A stretch of 64,000 nt of DNA from Zantedeschia hybrid cultivar. Lineage: Eukaryota > Streptophyta > Magnoliopsida > Alismatales > Araceae. The notes under the pieces were generated by a model, which searched no databases, was not told the origin of the DNA, and saw only the letters and a program-made list of their open reading frames with translations. The stretch is from positions 34,246,001-34,310,000 of the forward strand of contig JARZZO010000016.1 in NCBI GenBank assembly GCA_030544215.1. The letters run 5' to 3'. Made by a program: the position numbers and the translations under genes. This document shows positions 44,456-57,186 of this stretch, piece by piece; position 1 is the stretch's first letter; each line of letters begins with the position of its first letter.

Positions 44456-46531
44456 GGGTATGCTCTAGAGTCAGCAGCATACCTACTGAACAGAGTACCC
44501 AGCAAGTCTATGGCCTCTACTCCATATGAGATATGGAAAGACAGGAAACCAGAATTTAAACACGTTAAAGTCTGGATTTTCCTACTCATGTAAAGAGGCA
44601 TGATCCAGACAAGCTAGAATCACGAACTGATAAATGTAGGTTTGTGGGATATCCAAAGGAAACCTTTTGATACTATTTTTACCATCCTAGTGAATAAAAG
44701 GTGTTTGTCGTCAGGAAAGCTGTCTTCCTGGAAGAGGAATACCTTTTCCAGGTGGACAGTGGGAGTAAAATAGTACTGGAAGAGGTTCAAGATCCTCAAA
44801 CCGCTGCATTATCATCAGATGATATCAGTTCCTAAATCTGTTCAAGTACGCAGAAGTGAGCCTCGTAGATTTGGTAGATTACCTAGACTACCCGAACAAT
44901 ATATGGGACATATCGCTGAAGGTGAGTTTAAGATTGAATATAATGAGGATGATGATCCTAAAACCTACCAGGAGGCTATAGAAGGCCTAGAAGTCGGGAT
45001 GTGGCGAGAAGCTATGAACTCAGAAATCCAGTCCATGTACACTAACCAAGTTTGGAACTTAGAGGGCTTGTCCGAGGGTATTGTACTCATCGGATGCAAG
45101 TGGATCTTTAAAAGAAAGATCGGTGTTGATGGACGGATCGATACTTATAAGGCAAGGTTGGTGGCAAAGGAATATCGTCAAAAGCAAGGAATTGACTACG
45201 ACGAGACTTTCTCACTAGTTGCCATGATAAAGTCGATCAGAGTTCTACTCGCCATTGCTGTACATTTTGATTACGAAATTTGGCAGATGGGTGTGAAGAC
45301 CGCCTTCCTCAATGGTAACCTTGAGGAAGAAGTGTATATGATACAACCAGAAGGTTTCACATCTAAAGAATCACCAGATAAAGTGTGCAAGCTTCAGAGG
45401 TCCATTTATGGACTGAAGTAAGCTTCCCGGAGCTGGAACATAAGATTTGACGAGACTGTCAAGTCTTATAACTTCATTAAGAATGAAGATGACCCTTGTG
45501 TGTACAAGAATACCAGTGGGAGCGCAGTCACATTCTTAGTTCTTTACGTAGACGACATACTACTCATTAGGAATGATGTAGCTATGATGTCATCAGTAAA
45601 GATCTGGCTGTCGAAAAACTTCTCCATGAAGGATTTGGGAGAAGCATCCTACGTATTGGAAATACGGATCTATAGAGATAGATCAAAGAGGATGCTTGGA
45701 ATGACCCAATTCTTGTACATAGATACTATAGTCAAAAGGTTTGGCATGGAAAATTCCAAGAGATGTCTCATACCGATGAGACATGGAATTAATCTCTCAA
45801 AGGAGTAGTCTCCTAAGACTCCTAATGAGAGGGCATTCATGGATAGAGTACCTTATGCCTCTGCCATAGGATCCATCATGTATGCCATGCTATGTACACG
45901 GCCTGATGTTGCATTTGCTCTAAGTGTTACGAGCAGATTTCAGGCTGATCTAGGCGAAGAGTACTAGAAGGTAGTGAAATGTATCCTTAAGTACTTGAAA
46001 AGAACTAAGGATATGTTTTTTGTCTATAGAGGAGGCGACTTGAAACTGCGAGGCTTTACTGACTCGAGTTTCCATTCAGATCCAGATGATAGCAAGTCTA
46101 CATCTGGATTCATGTTTACTATGAACGGAGGCGCAGTGTGCTGGAAGAGTTCCAAGCAAGCAACCACTGTAGATTCGATGACTGAAGTTGAGTACATCGC
46201 TGTAGCTGAAGCCGCCAAGGAAGCAGTGTCTTTGAAGAAATTCATCAACGACCTTGGCGTAGTTCCCAGCATCTCTGAACCTGTTCCGCTGTTGTGCGGC
46301 AACAATGGAGCGATTGCACAAGCGAAAGAGCCACGGTCTTATAAGAAATCGAAGCGTATTATGACGCGCTTTCATCTTATCAGAGAGATCATATCCAGAG
46401 GAGATGTAGTGGTGGAAAGAGTTCCATCTGTCGACAATGTAGCAGATCCACCGACAAAGCCGTTGCCTCAAATTGTGTTTGAGCGTCACCGAGAGTCTAT
46501 TGGCTTACTGTATAAAGGTTATTGGCTTTAG
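44456..46531 (+). pseudogene. Copia-2 reverse transcriptase and RNase H
   Basis: The integrase C-terminus continues (AYLLNRVPSKSMASTPYEIW), then RT with WREAMNSEIQSMYTNQVWNL, GCKWIFKRKIGVDGRID, TAFLNGNLEEEVYMIQPEGF, SIYGLK and the polymerase motif VLYVDDILLIRND. RNase H follows (FTDSSFHSDPDDSKSTSGF, KQATTVDSMTEVEYIAVAEA) and ends YKGYWL before TAG at 46529-46531. In-frame stops at 45419, 45806 and 45965, and frame changes near 44600 and 44830, make it inactive. Confidence 0.88.
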
Positions 46532-46533
46532 TC

Positions 46534-46545
46534 CAAGTGGGATAT
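46534..46545 (+). other. Polypurine tract of Copia-2
   Basis: AAGTGGGATAT directly before the 3' LTR start TGTTAG. Copia-3 has AAGTGGGAGAT in the same place. Confidence 0.8.
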
Positions 46546-48095
46546 TGTTAGTCTTTGGTGGCCTACAAGCCAATATGACTTTATAATCTCATTCATATTT
46601 ATTAATATAATGGCATAATATTCATTGTGTGTAAATCGTATTAATTATCGTCTCATAATGAAGTCCGTGAATATGTGCGATGGTGATCAGATTATGATGA
46701 GATCATACTAGTGATACTGATTACTTAAACACACATATTCTTAATTATTTATAGTCGGAGGATATCCGAGAAGGACATCGGATATCCGGTTAGACTAGTA
46801 CAGATTACTCCTGCTCATGCGATGAGGGTGACTGATCTCATAGTTACTTGTGTGGAGACACTACGGCAAATCTGTAGGAGCCCATTGGAGAATGAGTTCA
46901 CTGAACTGATCCGACTTAATCGCTGGTGGTACTGTACCTCACTGTCAACCAGCTTGATTCTATTGTTGCAGTTGCATGGATGGTCCTCGGACCTGAGACA
47001 CCAAGAACACCTTGTCGGTGGACTTTTGTGCTTTGACCTTGGTTTACAAATCTCTAAGCACGACATTCTAAACCGCCAAGGATTGGGTACAGCGGAATAC
47101 CATCTTGTGTGTCAATAAGGAATCATTCGCTCTCGGTACTTAGAGACAGAATGCTCTAGGAAGGATGTGCGGAAGTCCCTGGCCAGAGCGGACGATAATA
47201 TCGGGAAAGGAGTTTTCCGATATTCATCAGCGGCATCCAATCCAAGTGAGTCGACTGGTTAGGGTTTGACAGCACGCCATACCCTGAGTTGACTCGAGAG
47301 CATTGTACGAATGAAGGATTATATCCATGCGGTAACTGTCGGCGGAAAGGTTCCAAGAGTGAGTTGCTTAACCCCGATACCTTCCGGGTTCATGCGGTGT
47401 TGCTTGGCACCGAACGTGATTGGAGGCCCGATCGAATTCGGTGTGCGACATCAATTCGATTAATAAATTAATTAATATGAGTTATTAATTGATTAATCAA
47501 CCCAGTGAGGAGTCACTGGGCTTATTGGGCTACTAACCGGATTGGTAATTGTGCCTAGAGGGTCACACGCAAATGATACTTAAGGCGATGGATAAATCAG
47601 TGGGCTTTATACAAACTGGGGGTTTTTATGAAAAACCACGTGATTAGTATAAAATGTAGCGAACGGGTTGAGCAAGCCAAGCTGCTGCTAACCCTAGCCA
47701 CTCCCTCCTCTGTTTCTCTCTCTCTCTGGCGCCCTAGGCTAGATCCGGATCCCTGGATCTGCTCATCTGGTTCTCTGACTCCCATTTGACGGGAAATCGT
47801 TCGCGTGTTGAGGCGATCGTTGTGGCAACCGGCGGAGGTTTTGTGGCTGCGAAGAATGAGGAACGTAAGGATATCCGTCGCGAGGAGGATCGCGTGCACT
47901 CCGATAGAGGTTGGGCGCTTGCGCGGCTTGCGGTGTCGCACCGACGGAACCGAACGGTTGCGGATTCGAATCCGCACACGGTAAGAACTGATTATCCGAT
48001 AATCTGGTTTTTAGATTTTTTGAAATGGGAACGGATCTCCGTTTTTATTTTATTTCCGCTGCGTAGGAGATCCTGAGAAAATCGAGAACCCAACA
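46546..48095 (+). repeat. 3' LTR of Copia-2
   Basis: 1,550 bp, TGTTAGTCTTTGG...CCCAACA, paired with 38714-40275 and followed by GATGG, the right target duplication. Confidence 0.92.
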
Positions 48096-48100
48096 GATGG

Positions 48101-50963
48101 AAGACCACAAAATATACTTGCTGGTATGACCAACAATCCCTCCCAATCCCAGGTTGTCGTTGGCGGCCGCCGGCGGAGCATTTCCTCCCATGTTTTTCAA
48201 GTGTTGAAAGTGCAAGGAGGAGAAAGAAGACACGGTTTTAAAACCAGCTAACCATTGGGTTTTTGGGGGAACCGGCAGCCTTGGCTCGCCGGCCGGGGAC
48301 CACTGGCGCCGGGAACGGAAGGGGCAAACCCCACGGCCACTTCTGGTCGGCCCCGCCACTGGCGGTCGGCGGCGGTGCCGCCGCAAAACCCTGCAACAAG
48401 AAGAGAAGGGGCGGCGCTGGGTTGCCCTAACCCTAAGAGAAGGGGTCGGGCAAATAGGCGCCTGGACGCCCGAACCGGCTGGCCCCGCATCGGTTCGACC
48501 TGGGAGCCTGGGCCCGGCTTGGGCACACCAGGTGCCTGACCTGGCTCGGCCAGGATGCACCGAGCCCAGGCGCACTATGGCTCGAGGCAAGTCAGGTTCT
48601 GCTGGACCCGAACCCGAGCCCTAATGGGCTTGGCCTAATTAATCCCAGCCCTTTAAACTCTAAACCCTTTTATTTACATAATACCCCACCCTTATTAATT
48701 GAAATTTGAAAATTATTAATGTTCAAAATATGTTTTGAACTTAAATTTTAATTTTCAGTTTATAAAGGGAATTCTTTTTAAGATATGATCTTAAATGAAT
48801 TTTATTCTTAAGATATGATATTTAATGAGTTTTATAATTAAGATGTGATCTTAATTTATTAACAAGTGTTGTTAAATCCTTTTAATAAAATTATTAGAGG
48901 GTTATTTAAGATGTGATCTTAATTTTATTAACAATTGTTGTTAATTTAATATTTTTATATGAGTGTTTAAGAGGGTTAATTAAGATGAGATCTTAATTTA
49001 ATTATTAACAAATGTTGTTAATTTTTATTTAAGTTGTTAATTTTAATTCATTAGGTGATTAGATCATTTAATTTTCTAACAATTGTTGTTATGAAATTAA
49101 TGTTTTAATTAAGGGACACATAATATAAGGTTACTATGTAATTAATTAACTTTTTATAATTGTTATAATAAGATTAATTATTTCTTGAGAATAAACTTTA
49201 ATAAAAGTTATTAAGGATTAATTAAAGTCTTAATAATAGTTATTAAGATAATTAATTTTCTCAATGATATCTTAATTAATTTTTTTAAAAAAAGATCTAA
49301 TCTACTTAATATGATCTTTCAATAAAAGTTATTAAGATATTGATTAAGTCTAATTGTTAGACTAGTTTAATTAGAAATGTTCTAATTAATATTTCTCATT
49401 AATTGTTATTGAAAAATATTATTTTATAATAGGGAGCTTAATAAGGAGTTGTTAAGAGATTAATAGTAAGAATTAGAAATTTTTTTATGAGAGCTGTTAA
49501 GGAATTTTTAATTCTATCTAAATGTTAGATTATTTCACATTAATAATTATTGTTAATATGATTTGTAATTAATCTAAGTGTTAGATTAATTCATTTAGAA
49601 GTGTTCTAAATAATACATGGAATATTTTAGAATTTTAATTTTAGTCTTGAGTGCACATGTTGATGTGTTTTAATGCTTTAAATTAGATTTAAATGCATAG
49701 TAGAAAATGAGATTTTCAAAAATTTAAATTACCTAATTTTGATTGGTACCCACGTTTTGAGAAAACTAAAATTATTATTTTTCAAAATTTTAGCTTTCAT
49801 GTGATGTGTTTTATCATGTGTGGATGGTTAAAATTTATGGTGGTCATAGACATGCAATTAGTTAAATTTCATATCATGTGATGATGTGTGATTATGTAGA
49901 TTGTTATGGAATGTGATGTATATTAATTAAATGTTAATTAATGAGGCCTGCGTGCCTCTCTCCCTCTATCATTCCAATGTAATTCTATCTCACTCTATTA
50001 TTGTACTCGGTCATAAGGCTTTCTCTTACAATTTATTTATATTTAAAATTGTTCAAAAATTAATATTTTGATAATTGATCTTGCTGGCAGAGGAGAGACG
50101 AGGATAATCTACAAGTGCAACCAGGAAGACAACCGGAGATGAGATCACCAGTGCTTGTGTATTTGTATGTTTTAATTATATAATTGTTATAGTTGTGGTG
50201 ATTAATTGTATGGCTCCAGTTACTCACTGTGCTGTCCATGACCACATAATGAACATATATGGTTGATGCATATTTTTTCTTTTGATTATGAATCAATTGC
50301 TATTATTTAGGTATAGTTAAATATATATGTAATATATTATAAACTATCACCTAGGAAGAAACCAAGATAAAAGTTATCTAAAATCCTTGCTAAAGTTTGA
50401 GCCATAACGTGAGTAGTTGAGAACTTACTGTGTGGTCCTCCATCGTTATAGTCATATGACTCAAATTAACTTAGGCAGATTTGTTGTGTTACCACAAGGC
50501 TTGTCTAATTGTGAGGAGAGACTCTGGCTATGGCATAAGATGCCTTGTAATCGGGGTAGAGGAACCATATAGCCTTGTTGTGCTACCACAAGGGTTGCAT
50601 GTAAATCTATGCCCGTCTCGTAACAGTAGTAATGCTTAGACCAGAATTAATGGTTTGTTGTACTATCCACAAGACCATTAAATCTCTAGGGACCAAAGCC
50701 ATGATCAGATGTTGCAAAGAGTTGCAAGTCCCATGAGATAAGTGCTCTTTGATTGTATTACGGTTTGTTGTGCTATCCACAAGGCTATACTACAAGTCAT
50801 TGAGATTCTGATCCCTGCTAGGAGACCATCGGAGTCTCCCATTCTGTGTACTTGAGGATTATACAGTCTGTCGAAAAATAGTGAGAAATAATTCAAAATA
50901 AAAGTCCATAATTGAATTATAAGAACTGTCTGTTTAAATCACTTATTTCCTCTATTGAATAAA
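48101..50963 (+). other. Leader of Copia-3 right of the Copia-2 insertion
   Basis: It parallels the Copia-2 leader: a GC-rich part (about 48140-48640), an AT-rich part with repeated GATCTTAATT/TTGTTAAT motifs (48660-49640), and a block with four hairpins at about 50479, 50573, 50651 and 50761. ORFs here have no recognisable domains. Confidence 0.6.
50479..50783 (+). repeat. Four repeated hairpins in leader of Copia-3
   Basis: Copies of TTTGTTGTGCTATCCACAAGG with small changes. They match number and approximate spacing in Copia-2 although the elements' coding parts differ greatly in decay. Confidence 0.8.
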
Positions 50964-52543
50964 ATGTCGTCAATTAATCCGAGACTTGGCATATAGGATG
51001 CAAATACTTCTCATATTCATATTGGTTAGGGAACTCTGAAGAATGTCTTCAGGACCATATGATAGCCACTATCCTATTCATATATCATGAAATCTCTTAC
51101 TTGGATGAAACTAAGAAGAAGAGATATTCATAGTATGCCTTTGAGAAAGGCTAGAGGTGAGATCTTAAATAGTCGAACCCACATATGAGATGGATATAGG
51201 CAAATCAGCTGAAAGATAGAGAATGAGCAGTTCTCCCACTGCAACCTATATAAGGATATTGGAAAAGGCAAATAGGAATATAAAACTTGTAAGAAGTTTC
51301 AGGTATTCTTATTATCTACTTTTGCATGTCTATTGGAGAGTTAGTGTCTCCAATATGATTTATTAAAAATGATTCTCAGATCTGCAATAGAATGCATATT
51401 TAGACAAGTAAAAAGAAATTGAGAAAATAAAAAATGTTGAGTTAGACTCAACAATAGTTCCGGAGAAACATAGGTTACTGTGAGACAGTAAAACTAAACA
51501 ATTGTTATTTAGTTCCATTAATTATCAAGAATTATAAAAGTGAATAACATTGACTGAGAAGGAACAAGCGTTGTTCTATTTGATTTTAAGAATAGAATGA
51601 AATATTTTAAAACCAGTCAATGCACTATAGATTCTTGATGTGACATATTATATGACGAATGTTCAGAAGTCTCCTATAGAAATGAACTTAGTGAATCATG
51701 ATTATCTATGGCATTGTACACTAGGTTGTGCGATAAGTAGAAATTATTAGAACTTATACATGTTGATGTAAATAGCCCAATATCTTCTTAAGGCCAAAGA
51801 TAATCACTTCTATTGACTTACCTTAATAGTTTTCTCTTGGAAAGATTTGACTATGTGTACTTGTTGAAGTACTAGTCGAATGCATCTAAGAGACTAAGGT
51901 ATACAAGATCAAGATGAAGTGACAATATGAAAGAGTATTAGAATTCTTTGATTTGATCAAGAAAATTAATACTTGAACATGGGATTCAAACAAGTCATTA
52001 AAAGGAGAATTGTATCCTCTCTCGATAAATCCTCATTATAGATTATCACAATATGATATAATGAGAAATAACACTTTATTAGATATAGTGTTATATTTAT
52101 AATAAGATTTGTCTTACTCTTATATTCTTGTATATATATATATATATATAAGTATGAACATTAGATGTCCATACTTCTCATATAGTTCTAAGTAAGTAAG
52201 TATATCTATATAAGATATGGAGATGCGATAATTTATATAAGATGTGAATTATAGACAAACATGATTTTAAGATGTTAAAGTCAAGTTATGTCCTAATCTT
52301 TTGGAAAAAGACATGATCCAAAGAAGTTGGAGCTAAAATGACACGGTGTAATGTGAATTTGTGAGATGTCCAAAGAGTTTGGACATTATTTTGTTAGCCA
52401 AAAGATAATGGAATAATTATCGTACTGAAAGTTGTCTTCTAAGAAGAGGAACATGTCCTCAAAGAAGACAATGGGAGCTAATGAAACTAGAAGATGTTCT
52501 AGACTCACAAATTAACAAAAGATTATTAGATAATGTAGTGGAA
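50964..52543 (+). pseudogene. Copia-3 gag-protease-integrase relic
   Basis: It begins ATGTCGTCAATTAATCC at the position of the Copia-2 gag start and is full of stops and indels. Recognisable scraps include LKNVFRT (gag N-terminus), DYLWHCTLG (pre-integrase, about 51695-51725), and the integrase core region near 51800-51980 by alignment with Copia-2. No usable frame remains. A short (TA)n run lies at about 52131-52150. Confidence 0.65.
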
Positions 52544-52548
52544 CCATT

Positions 52549-53670
52549 TGTTAGAATTGGGTGGCCTCAAAGCCAATCATTGTACATTCTAGTTCAGATT
52601 ATTAATAAAGGCAATCATTTCTTCATTTAATAGTTCTCGCAATTAACTATCGTAATGAACAACAAGGGATCACTCACTCTTGGTATAAGACTGGAGAGAG
52701 AATGTCCCATGGATGTGTACACAGAAATCTCTGGCCAGGGTCAAATGAAAGAGATGTCTTTCTAGATATTAACTGTGTACTGGAATCCATCTGGATAATG
52801 CGATAGAGGGTTTGACTATAAAACCATACCCTTGCGTTATCGGGACATTGCATGAGTGAAGGATTATATCTGTGCGGTATCGGCAGACGGAAAGGTTCAA
52901 TTGAAGGAAACATTATCCCTTATATCTTCTGGGATCATGAGGTAGTGTTTGGTGCTGTTCATGATCAGAAGGCCAAGTGATTTGATCATCAGATGATAAT
53001 TCACTTGTTTATTAAATTAATCATTTAACATATGATGTTTAAATGTTAATTAATAAATATTAAACTCAAGAAACAGTTCTAAGTTTAATGGGCCTACAAC
53101 CGGACTGATATATGGGCCTAGAGGGTCACACATATAAGAGTTCTCGTCAGACGGTGAGAGATGTTAAATTTCATTGTTATCTGGGTTTTTGTGAAAAGCT
53201 ACAGGATAAACATGAAGATTTAATGGAGAATTATCCAAGGCCAAACTCTTGGATAATCATGAGGATTAACTCTTGTGCTTATCCTTATTTCTATATAAGG
53301 AGGGCCAAGGGGGAGGGGTAAAAAGTTAGTTGGACGAATTTTACTCCCCAGATTCTCTCTCTCCTCTCTCTCTCTCCTTCTCTCTCTCTTGGAGTGGATC
53401 TGTCTCTCTCCGCGTATGGTGGATTTGAGATATGGTCAGAGCACTCAAGTCGAGGAGGAAATCGCGTCTGCTGCGGGAACTCGTGTGGATACCTCTAGAG
53501 ATCGTGCACGTGCGCGATTACCGAGTCGGCATCATTCACGGGAGATTCGAAACCCCGCAAAGGTGAAGAACTGTTCTTCCCGCTTAGATTTTAATGTCCG
53601 TTTTACGACCCCAGCAACCGATACAATGGAATCATTTTTATTTCCGCTGCATTCATGGCGATTCCTTACA
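52549..53670 (+). repeat. Solo copia LTR inside Copia-3
   Basis: 1,122 bp, TGTTAGAATTGGGTGGCC...CCTTACA, with a perfect duplication CCATT at 52544-52548 and 53671-53675. It is shorter than the other LTRs here and from a related subfamily. A TATA-like CTATATAAGG lies near 53292 and a CT-rich tract follows it. Confidence 0.9.
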
Positions 53671-53675
53671 CCATT

Positions 53676-55130
53676 CATAACACACATAGGAGAGCATTAT
53701 AGGTTTTGAGATTCTCTCAATGGCTAGTCTGATATGTTTGACATATCAGAAATAGCATAATGAGAGGAGCTCAAAGATGTGGATTATGATCCTAAATCTA
53801 TAAGGAAGCTCTTTATTATAATTACAACTTTGAAATTAATAAGAAGTTAAGAGTTGTAAGCTATAGTCCAGAACACCTATTAAGTACAAAACTTAATAGT
53901 TTTGTTTGAGGGTATTATACCTCTCAGAAGCAGGTAAATCTTCAGAATGAAGATTAATATAAATAGACTACTTTAAACTTACATGGTAATCTAAAGGAAA
54001 TAGTCATGGTCAAAGTGTTGACTTGGATGGGCTTAGAATTTTACTTGCCAATACTGCCTGTCATAAGATGAGATGGAAGTTGGATACTAAAAACATTCCC
54101 TCAATGTGATTGAGGAAATGGTGTATATGATATAACTTTAAAGCTTTTAGAATATCTTGGAAGCAAGTTATGATTCAAAGATCATTTTTGAATCAAACTA
54201 AAGTTTCCTAAAGTTGCAATAAGAGTTTTGACTTAATGGTCAAACACTTAGTGATCATTAAGAATGATCATGGATTGTGTGTGTTCAAGAAGAACAATAG
54301 GAGCACGGTCAGATTAGTAATTGTTTGTGATAATAACATCAAAGTCATTGAGAATGACATCAGGATGTTACTATCAGTAAAAATATTATTATCTATGTTC
54401 TTTTTTCATAATAAGGTTCGAATGCAACATCCTACGTATTGAGAATACGAATCTATTAAGATAGATCGTTAAGGATGCTACCTTAACCTGTATGTCAAAA
54501 TATTTAACATAAATTCTATAATAAGTCTCAATTGTTGAAATATAGAATTTATTTTTTTAAGGAAAAAGTTCCTTGAAGGATACAGAAAAATCTTGATGGA
54601 AGGAGTGAAATGCATCACTAAGTACTTGAGAAGTACGAAGGATGCACGCCTGCATATGGAGAGGATGATTTGAAACAATGAGTCACACTAACTCAAATTT
54701 TAAATCAGGCATAGATTTAATCTTCTAATAAGAAAAGAATGGATTGGAAGGGTTTCAACCCATAACTCGATATTAAGATAACGACATTAACAAGTAATAC
54801 TGTTATAGGAACAATATGGATGACAGAGTTCATCCTTGAACTAAATATAGTTCTTAAAGGTCTCCGATCTCATCCCGTTGTTGTAGGACAATAGTAGAAG
54901 CGATCAATTTTGTGGTCGAGCCATAGTTTCATCAGAAGTTGTAGAACATTCTGAGGCTCTTTCACAAGTCCAGAGGCAAAAGAATTAAGAGGAAATAACA
55001 TAACGGAAATTATTCCATTTATGAATGATTTAGCAGATCCCGGACCTAGCCTTAGTCACAAATTTGATGTGAGCATCACTTAGATTTGATGGAGATCAAA
55101 TGAAAAGGTGATTGGCTTGAGTCCAAGTGG
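53676..55130 (+). pseudogene. Copia-3 reverse transcriptase / RNase H relic
   Basis: Aligns with Copia-2 RT and RNase H in fragments. At 54090-54120 the EEEVYMI region can be followed. At 54236-54442 a readable stretch corresponds to the RT palm, but the YVDD site is lost (CDNN). RNase H traces lead to the GDWLESK-like end before the purine tract. It is heavily decayed. Confidence 0.65.
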
Positions 55131-55135
55131 GAGAT

Positions 55136-55858
55136 TGATAGATATAGGTGGCCTCTAAGCCAATCACGAGGCACCTATTTCAATCTGGTTTAATAATAAA
55201 TGACATATATATAATTCATTATGAAGATTGGCGTGTTTATTATTATTGCACATAATGAAATCCATGAATATGTGCAACGGTCATCGGATTATGGTGAGAT
55301 CATAATAATGAGATCGATGAGCTATAAATACATATTCTGAATTATTCCTAGTCGTAGGATGTTTGAAGAGGATATCAAGCATCCGGCAAGACTAGTACAA
55401 GTTATTTCAGCTCATATGAGGAGGGTGATTGATCTGGTTAGTTACATGTGTGGAGACACAATGGCGAACCTGTAGGTGCTCATTGGGGAATGAGTTCACT
55501 GAACTGATCCGATATGAATCACCGAATGGTAATTTACCTGACTGTCAATCGGCTTGATTCATCGTCACAGTAGCATGGTTGGTCCTTGGACTTGAGACAC
55601 CAAAGACACCTTGTCGGTGGACTTCTGGGCTTTGACCTTGGCTTACGAATCTTTATCCACAGGATTTCTAATAGTTAAGGATCGGGTCCAGCGGAAGACC
55701 TTCGAAGGTGATTGTGTGTTCAACAGAGGATTGTTCGTTCTCAGATAACTGGAGAGAGAATGCTCTAGAATAGATCCGCAGGAGTCTCTGGCCAGAGCAG
55801 ACACAATATCAGAAAAGGTGTTTTCGGATATTGTACAGCAGAGTCTGATTCAAGTAGG
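55136..55858 (+). repeat. 3' LTR of Copia-3, truncated by element C
   Basis: It begins TGATAGATATAGGTGGCCTC after the purine tract AAGTGGGAGAT and parallels the 5' LTR from 36950 to about 37673. It stops where TGTAGACACGC begins. The remaining ~860 bp should lie beyond element C, right of the window. Confidence 0.85.
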
Positions 55859-56062
55859 TGTAGACACGCTAAGTTTGACATCATTTTGAGTAAATTTCAT
55901 ATCATATAATAATACCTTAAAATGATCTGATATTTAATCATTGGTTAATTTTTATTATCTTACTGGATTAATTATCTAAATGATATCGGGTCAGGAAGAC
56001 ATCATTTAAGTTTATTAATGAAATTAATTTTAACTTGGATTTTTAATCAAATATAAAAAATT

Positions 56063-56273
56063 CTAAAAGACGTCGACCTGTAAAGATGCCATTTATAGTT
56101 TTATTCCTATTTCGATTTTTAACCTGAATTTTAATTAATTTGTTAACAAACTAAAAGACGTCTGCCTTGCACGACGCCATTTAGCTTTCCTAAAGTGATT
56201 CTGTTTCTTCTTCCTGATGCTTATCTTTATCTTAATTAAGCTAAAAGACGTCTCCCTTGGGCGACGCGTTTTA
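56063..56273. repeat. Palindromic GACGCG-type repeats, cluster 5 (U3 of LTR C)
   Basis: Three copies at about 56063, 56151 and 56240, spaced 88-89 bp as in LTR A (which has four): CTAAAAGACGTC...GACGCCATTTAG or GACGCGTTTTAG. The last ends about 110 bp upstream of the TATA box. Confidence 0.9.
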
Positions 56274-56384
56274 GGTAATTACAGATAATGATGAATTAAG
56301 CTGTGTTTATCTGTTTCTTGGTTTGATTGGCTTCAAACTCTTTCATGTTAATCCATAAATGACCGCGGATGCACGAACTTAAGT

Positions 56385-56396
56385 CTATAAATACAC
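56385..56396 (+). promoter_or_regulatory. TATA box of LTR C
   Basis: CTATAAATACAC, at the same relative position as in LTR A, downstream of the palindrome cluster. Confidence 0.65.
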
Positions 56397-57186
56397 AAGC
56401 CCTTGGTCATTAGAAAGTTAGTTAGCAAATTAGTGAAAATCTTTGAAAAAAGAGTGGAAATCTTTGAAGAAGAATTCAAGAGAAGGACGACGTCCAAACG
56501 CTGAAGGAGTTGAAGGATCGAGACGCTGCACGGCTACTTCCAGGAGTTTTGAAAGAAGAGCTTCGTCCTTTCTTCATCCTTTTCGTCTATTCAAGACCAA
56601 GGCTTCCAGGGGCCATTCAACTCCATCCAACAACTTACTTTTTATTGTTTTCCATCATATTAGTTAATAATTCTACATCACATCACTTCATGCTACACAC
56701 ACAACACTAGCATATTTCTCCAACCCACATGTTAAGGGGTTTTAAAGACCACAAAACAAGTGAGTTTATCCTGTTTGAGTTGCATGAGTAGAATTATTAT
56801 TAGAATAGATACTACCTCCATTTAGTTCTTATTGTTCTTTCTTCCTCTTTATATTTCATTCTTTGCAAGGTACAATCATTAAGGTACAAAGAAGATCAAA
56901 AGGAAGGAATCAACAAAAGAAATCTGGACGATCTTCAAAGTCCAATCAGCATTCAAAGTAAGAACAAAGTTAGAAGGGTTCTTTTTCTTCAGCCGACTGA
57001 AGGGAAGGAATCAAGAACTTCAACATCTCCCACGTCTGAAACAGGTAAGCGATCAATCTTTGTCTTTTGAAATTTTTTAGTCAAAAGTTTTTGGCGATCG
57101 CATAGTTTTTAATAGGTTTATTTGTCGTTTAATCAACATAAATTTTCATGACAATCACACATCAAATTTGAGCACTCACAACTTTT

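Larger units (their letters stand above)
38714..48095 (+). mobile_element. Full-length Ty1/copia element (Copia-2)
   Basis: 9,382 bp with LTRs at 38714-40275 and 46546-48095 and a perfect duplication GATGG (38709-38713 and 48096-48100). It has a primer site, a 2.8 kb leader, a shortened gag, then protease, integrase, RT and RNase H, and a purine tract before the 3' LTR. Almost all of pol stays in one frame (with two compensating shifts near 44600 and 44830) but carries several in-frame stops, so it is non-functional. It is inserted in the leader of Copia-3, a related family. Confidence 0.93.
36950..55858 (+). mobile_element. Degenerate Ty1/copia element (Copia-3) with nested insertions
   Basis: 5' LTR 36950-38536, a primer site, a leader interrupted by Copia-2 (one GATGG copy on each side), heavily decayed gag-pol at 50964-55130, a purine tract AAGTGGGAGAT, and a 3' LTR from 55136. 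That LTR is cut at 55858 by element C. The two LTRs share the TGATARATATAGGTGGCCTC start. A solo LTR (52549-53670) sits in its pol. It is inserted in Copia-1; the left duplication would be TGAAG (36945-36949), with its partner outside the window. Confidence 0.85.
55859..57180 (+). repeat. 5' LTR of element C
   Basis: 1,322 bp, TGTAGACACGC...GCACTCACA, homologous to 18372-19690. It contains three palindromic repeats, a TATA box CTATAAATAC at 56385-56394, and the conserved CAG/GTAAGCGATC site at 57042-57054. Confidence 0.88.

Noticed and set aside
48045..48590. Minus-strand gene in the GC-rich leader of Copia-3
   Set aside because: Same reason; the frame spans the Copia-2 LTR end and the Copia-3 leader, so it cannot be an ancestral gene.
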